From: Prevotella sp. 10(H)
Lineage (GTDB): Bacteria > Bacteroidota > Bacteroidia > Bacteroidales > Dysgonomonadaceae
Reading direction: 5' to 3'
Length of the DNA: 64,000 bases
NCBI RefSeq assembly: GCF_000711235.1
Contig: NZ_JOMI01000007.1
Location: 806,001-870,000 of the forward strand
This document shows, piece by piece, positions 61,361-64,000 of this stretch. Within the stretch, counting starts at the first letter, position 1; the number at the start of each line of letters is the position of its first letter. The notes below the pieces were generated by a model. That model was not told where the DNA came from, made no database searches, and saw nothing but the letters and a program-made list of their open reading frames with translations. The translations under genes and the position numbers were made by a program.

Positions 61361-62302
61361 ATGGGAAATACTTCAGGAAAAGATATTGCATTACAGGAAT
61401 TAAAAGTTACACAGCCGGGCGAACTATTAGAATTTCTTATCGAAAATCAAGTCAGAAAAAGCCGTAGCGCTATTAAATCTTTATTAGCCCACAAGCAAAT
61501 AAAAGTAAACGGAAAACTTGTTACCCAATTCAATCATGCACTGGAAAAAGGAGACAAGGTTTCAGTAATGAAATTCGATCAGTCTCGGAAAGAAAAAAAA
61601 CTGAAAGGCTTAAAGATTGTATTTGAAGACGACGATCTCTTTGTCATCGATAAAGAGGCTGGTTTTTTGTCGGTTTCAACTGACAAGGAAAAACTACGTA
61701 CGATATATGGTGTGCTTAATGAATACGTAAAGAAAAAAAATAAGAACGAACGCGTTTTCGTGCTTCAACGTCTCGATAGGGAAGCTTCGGGGTTAATGAT
61801 ATTCGTGCGGAGTGCCGAATTGCAGGAGATGTTTCAGAAAAACTGGAATAATCTTGTGAAAGAATATGTTTACACAGCCGTTGTAAACGGAAAGCCGGAG
61901 CGAACAAACGGTACAATTACTTCATGGCTCAGTGAAAACAAGAATTTTGTAATGATGTCTTCACTTAATGATAATGGCGGGTTGAAATCTGTCACACATT
62001 ATAAAGTGATAAAATCTACAGGGCGCTATTCGCTACTCGACTTCGATCTGGAAACAAAACGGAAAAATCAGTTGCGTATACACATGCAGGTGCTGGGACA
62101 TCCGGTTGTCGGAGATAAAAAGTATGGAGCGACAAATAATCCTATTAAACGTCTTGCACTTCATGTGCGCGAACTGGCATTGAAACATCCTGTTACAGGG
62201 CAGCTACTTGAATTTAAAAGCCCTATACCTAAAGCGATGCAGCAGCTATTGACAGTTCCACCTAAGGAACCTGCTTCGAAACAAACTGACAATAAGGAAT
62301 AA
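61361..62302 (+). CDS. RluA-family pseudouridine synthase
   Basis: A 313-residue RNA-modifying enzyme. An S4 RNA-binding domain (about 20-75, SRSAIKSLLAHKQIKVNGKLV) precedes the PSUS catalytic domain: FVIDKEAGFLSVS, the catalytic Asp139 in VLQRLDREASGLMIFV, and KRKNQLRIHMQVLGHPVVGDKKYG. The target (23S or 16S rRNA, or tRNA) is not determined. The Lys/Arg-rich insert DQSRKEKKLKG joins the two domains. It starts a plus-strand run with the XRE-cupin and CoA synthetase genes. Confidence 0.93.
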   Translation: MGNTSGKDIALQELKVTQPGELLEFLIENQVRKSRSAIKSLLAHKQIKVNGKLVTQFNHALEKGDKVSVMKFDQSRKEKKLKGLKIVFEDDDLFVIDKEAGFLSVSTDKEKLRTIYGVLNEYVKKKNKNERVFVLQRLDREASGLMIFVRSAELQEMFQKNWNNLVKEYVYTAVVNGKPERTNGTITSWLSENKNFVMMSSLNDNGGLKSVTHYKVIKSTGRYSLLDFDLETKRKNQLRIHMQVLGHPVVGDKKYGATNNPIKRLALHVRELALKHPVTGQLLEFKSPIPKAMQQLLTVPPKEPASKQTDNKE

Positions 62303-62322
62303 ACCTTCAAATAATATACTGT

Positions 62323-62877
62323 ATGAATATAGATATAAAAGAGATAGGTCAGCGGCTTAAAGGACTTCGTGAGGCATTAGATATGACTCAGGAAGAGTTT
62401 GCCGCTTCTTGCAGTATTCCGTTGAATGAATATATTGAATATGAAACGGGAGATAAAGACCTTACCATAAGTGTGCTTAAAGGAATTGCAGACATTCATA
62501 ACGTGGATATGTCTGTACTTATGTTTGCCGACGAGCCGCGGATGAACAGCTATTTTCTTACCCGCAAGGGCAAGGGCTTGGCTGTAAACAGGGTAGAAGT
62601 ATATAATTATCAGACGCTTGCGGGAGGATTTAACAACCGTAAAGCCGAGATATTCGAAGTGACCGTCGAACCTAAGGCTGATGATGTCGAAATGCATTAC
62701 AGTTCACACAACGGGCAGGAATTCAATATGGTACTCGAAGGCCGTATGCTATTGCAGATAAACGGCAAGGACTTAATAATGGAAGAAGGAGACAGTATTT
62801 ATTTCGATTCCAGCCTGCCGCACGGGATGAAAGCACTCGACGGCGAAAAAGTCCGCATGATAGTAGTTGTTCTCTAA
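62323..62877 (+). CDS. XRE-family regulator with cupin domain
   Basis: A 184-residue protein. The N-terminal helix-turn-helix (about 6-63: IGQRLKGLREALDMTQEEFA and YIEYETGDKDLTISVLKGIADIHNVD) is joined to a C-terminal cupin (about 108-183: EMHYSSHNGQEFNMVLEGRMLLQIN, then GDSIYFDSSLPHGMKAL, with the metal-ligand His and Glu pattern). Such proteins sense small ligands. It lies 27 bp upstream of an AMP-binding acyl/acetyl-CoA synthetase gene and probably controls it. Confidence 0.92.
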   Translation: MNIDIKEIGQRLKGLREALDMTQEEFAASCSIPLNEYIEYETGDKDLTISVLKGIADIHNVDMSVLMFADEPRMNSYFLTRKGKGLAVNRVEVYNYQTLAGGFNNRKAEIFEVTVEPKADDVEMHYSSHNGQEFNMVLEGRMLLQINGKDLIMEEGDSIYFDSSLPHGMKALDGEKVRMIVVVL

Positions 62878-62904
62878 TATTCATATTTAACTCTTAACTA
62901 ACCC

Positions 62905-64000
62905 ATGTTAGAAAGATTTTTGAAACAAACGCATTTTACATCCACTCAGGATTTTGCAGAGAATTACCATGTTCAGATACCCGAAAATTTTAATTTCGGA
63001 TACGATGTTGTAGATGAGTGGGCAAAAACAAATCCGGATAAAAGGGCAATGTGCTGGACTAATGATCTGGATGAGCATATAGACTTCACATTTGCAGATA
63101 TGAAAGAATACAGCGACCGTGCTGCCTCATATTTCCAGTCGATAGGTATCGGCAAGGGTGATATGGTAATGCTGATTCTGAAACGCCGGTATGAATTCTG
63201 GTTTGCAATCATCGGGCTTCATAAGATAGGGGCAATTGCGATTCCGGCAACACACTTACTTACAAAGAAGGATATAATATACCGGAACAATGCTGCAGAT
63301 ATAAAAGCTATACTTTCTGTAGATGATGAAATTGTTATCCGGCATATAAATGATGCACAGGCAGAATCTCCAACAGTCAAACATCGTATTATATGCGGTG
63401 CAAATGTTCCTTCGGGCTGGGAAGATTTTCATCAGGGTATGAAAAATGCTAAACCTTTTGTAAGGCCTGAATATGTAAATACGAATGATGATATATCTCT
63501 CCTTTATTTTACATCGGGTACTACCGGTGAACCCAAAATGGTAATTCATAACTTTACATATCCGCTCGGACATATCGTCACAGCTAAATACTGGCACAAC
63601 CTGAATGAAAATAGCCTTCATCTGACTGTTGCGGATACCGGATGGGCAAAAGCAGTATGGGGAAAGATTTACGGGCAATGGATTGCAGGAGCTGCAGTAA
63701 TGGTATACGACCATGAGAAATTTACGCCGCAGTCGATGTTGCAGATAATACAAAAACATAAGGTGACATCTTTTTGTGCGCCACCTACCATTTTCAGATT
63801 TATGATACGGGAAGATTTATCGCAATTCGATTTATCTTCACTCCAGTATGCTACTACAGCAGGCGAAGCGCTCAATCCTTCTGTATACAATGCTTTCCTT
63901 GAAGCTACGGGTATAAAGATGATGGAAGCTTTCGGTCAGACCGAAACTACTCCTACTATAATAACCTTCCCATGGATGGAACCTAAGCCCGGAGCAATGG
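62905..64000 (+). CDS. AMP-forming acyl/acetyl-CoA synthetase (partial, runs off the window)
   Basis: The frame opens at ATG 62905 (MLERFLKQTHFTSTQDFAENY) and remains open to the last base, giving about 365 residues of an ANL-superfamily enzyme. It has the N-terminal part DEWAKTNPDKRAM and the AMP-binding P-loop LLYFTSGTTGEPKMV. Later it has CAPPTIFRFMIRED and ATTAGEALNPSVY, then FGQTETTPTI (the A5 motif). The C-terminal lid domain is missing from this window. The family activates a carboxylate to its CoA thioester; acetate or a medium-chain acid is possible. It is probably regulated by the XRE-cupin protein just upstream. Confidence 0.93.
   Translation, partial: MLERFLKQTHFTSTQDFAENYHVQIPENFNFGYDVVDEWAKTNPDKRAMCWTNDLDEHIDFTFADMKEYSDRAASYFQSIGIGKGDMVMLILKRRYEFWFAIIGLHKIGAIAIPATHLLTKKDIIYRNNAADIKAILSVDDEIVIRHINDAQAESPTVKHRIICGANVPSGWEDFHQGMKNAKPFVRPEYVNTNDDISLLYFTSGTTGEPKMVIHNFTYPLGHIVTAKYWHNLNENSLHLTVADTGWAKAVWGKIYGQWIAGAAVMVYDHEKFTPQSMLQIIQKHKVTSFCAPPTIFRFMIREDLSQFDLSSLQYATTAGEALNPSVYNAFLEATGIKMMEAFGQTETTPTIITFPWMEPKPGAM

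Overview
The window looks like a chromosomal segment of a Bacteroidales bacterium, probably close to Dysgonomonas. The evidence is as follows. Most genes start downstream of the Bacteroidetes-type -7 element TAnnTTTG, often without a Shine-Dalgarno sequence. The gene families are typical of the phylum: DUF4296 lipoprotein after lspA, a DksA-like protein after ileS, tgt next to an LptF/G permease, DUF4369-like/TlpA thioredoxins, and an OMP_b-brl outer-membrane protein. Intergenic DNA is AT-rich. I see no rRNA, tRNA, CRISPR array, insertion sequence or prophage.

Layout. 1-2.8 kb: the end of a leucine operon (possible leuD tail, 2-isopropylmalate synthase family, leuB). 2.8-9.5 kb: a DUF418 membrane protein, a CLC chloride channel/antiporter, a small membrane protein, fmt, an alpha/beta hydrolase and aroB. 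9.5-12 kb: a VOC protein, then an exported HExxH protein co-transcribed with a metallo-beta-lactamase-fold protein. 12.3-15.1 kb: a Tat-exported Gfo/Idh oxidoreductase with a double DUF1080 protein, probably 3-keto-glycoside processing. 15-27 kb: an amino-acid permease, DUF488, proC, recJ, an MBL-fold lipoprotein, recQ, a CNNM/CorC-type protein, tgt, an LptF/G permease and kdsC. 27-34 kb, mostly minus strand: DUF2520, a small membrane protein, a nitroreductase, a sugar transferase, topA and an unrecognised protein. 34-40 kb: an outer-membrane beta-barrel protein, small unknowns, an isochorismatase-like hydrolase and a two-component system. 40-46 kb: ileS, DksA-like, lspA, DUF4296 and a small protein. 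46-53.5 kb: a surface-glycan locus of six glycosyltransferases and a WaaP/InaA-like kinase in two convergent operons. 53.5-64 kb: prfC, a lipoprotein, rfbD, fabD, two tandem TlpA-like proteins, an RluA-type pseudouridine synthase, an XRE-cupin regulator and a truncated acyl/acetyl-CoA synthetase.

The most interesting regulatory signal is a direct repeat, TAACACT with an exact 10-bp period. It occurs in only three intergenic regions that I could find: upstream of the two-component operon itself, upstream of the HExxH/MBL operon, and between the unrecognised protein and the outer-membrane barrel. In the first two, the repeat sits six bases from the -33 element of a well-formed promoter, in the same orientation. 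This is what an OmpR-family activator site would look like, so a small envelope-related regulon is proposed as inference.

Other points worth checking: an IleRS with a swapped active-site signature (GIHH instead of HxGH); a Tgt and a DksA-like protein that lack their zinc cysteines, plus a topA with no cysteine at all; a CLC protein with an altered selectivity-filter motif; a perfectly duplicated 21-bp promoter; and heptameric repeat arrays in gene spacers.
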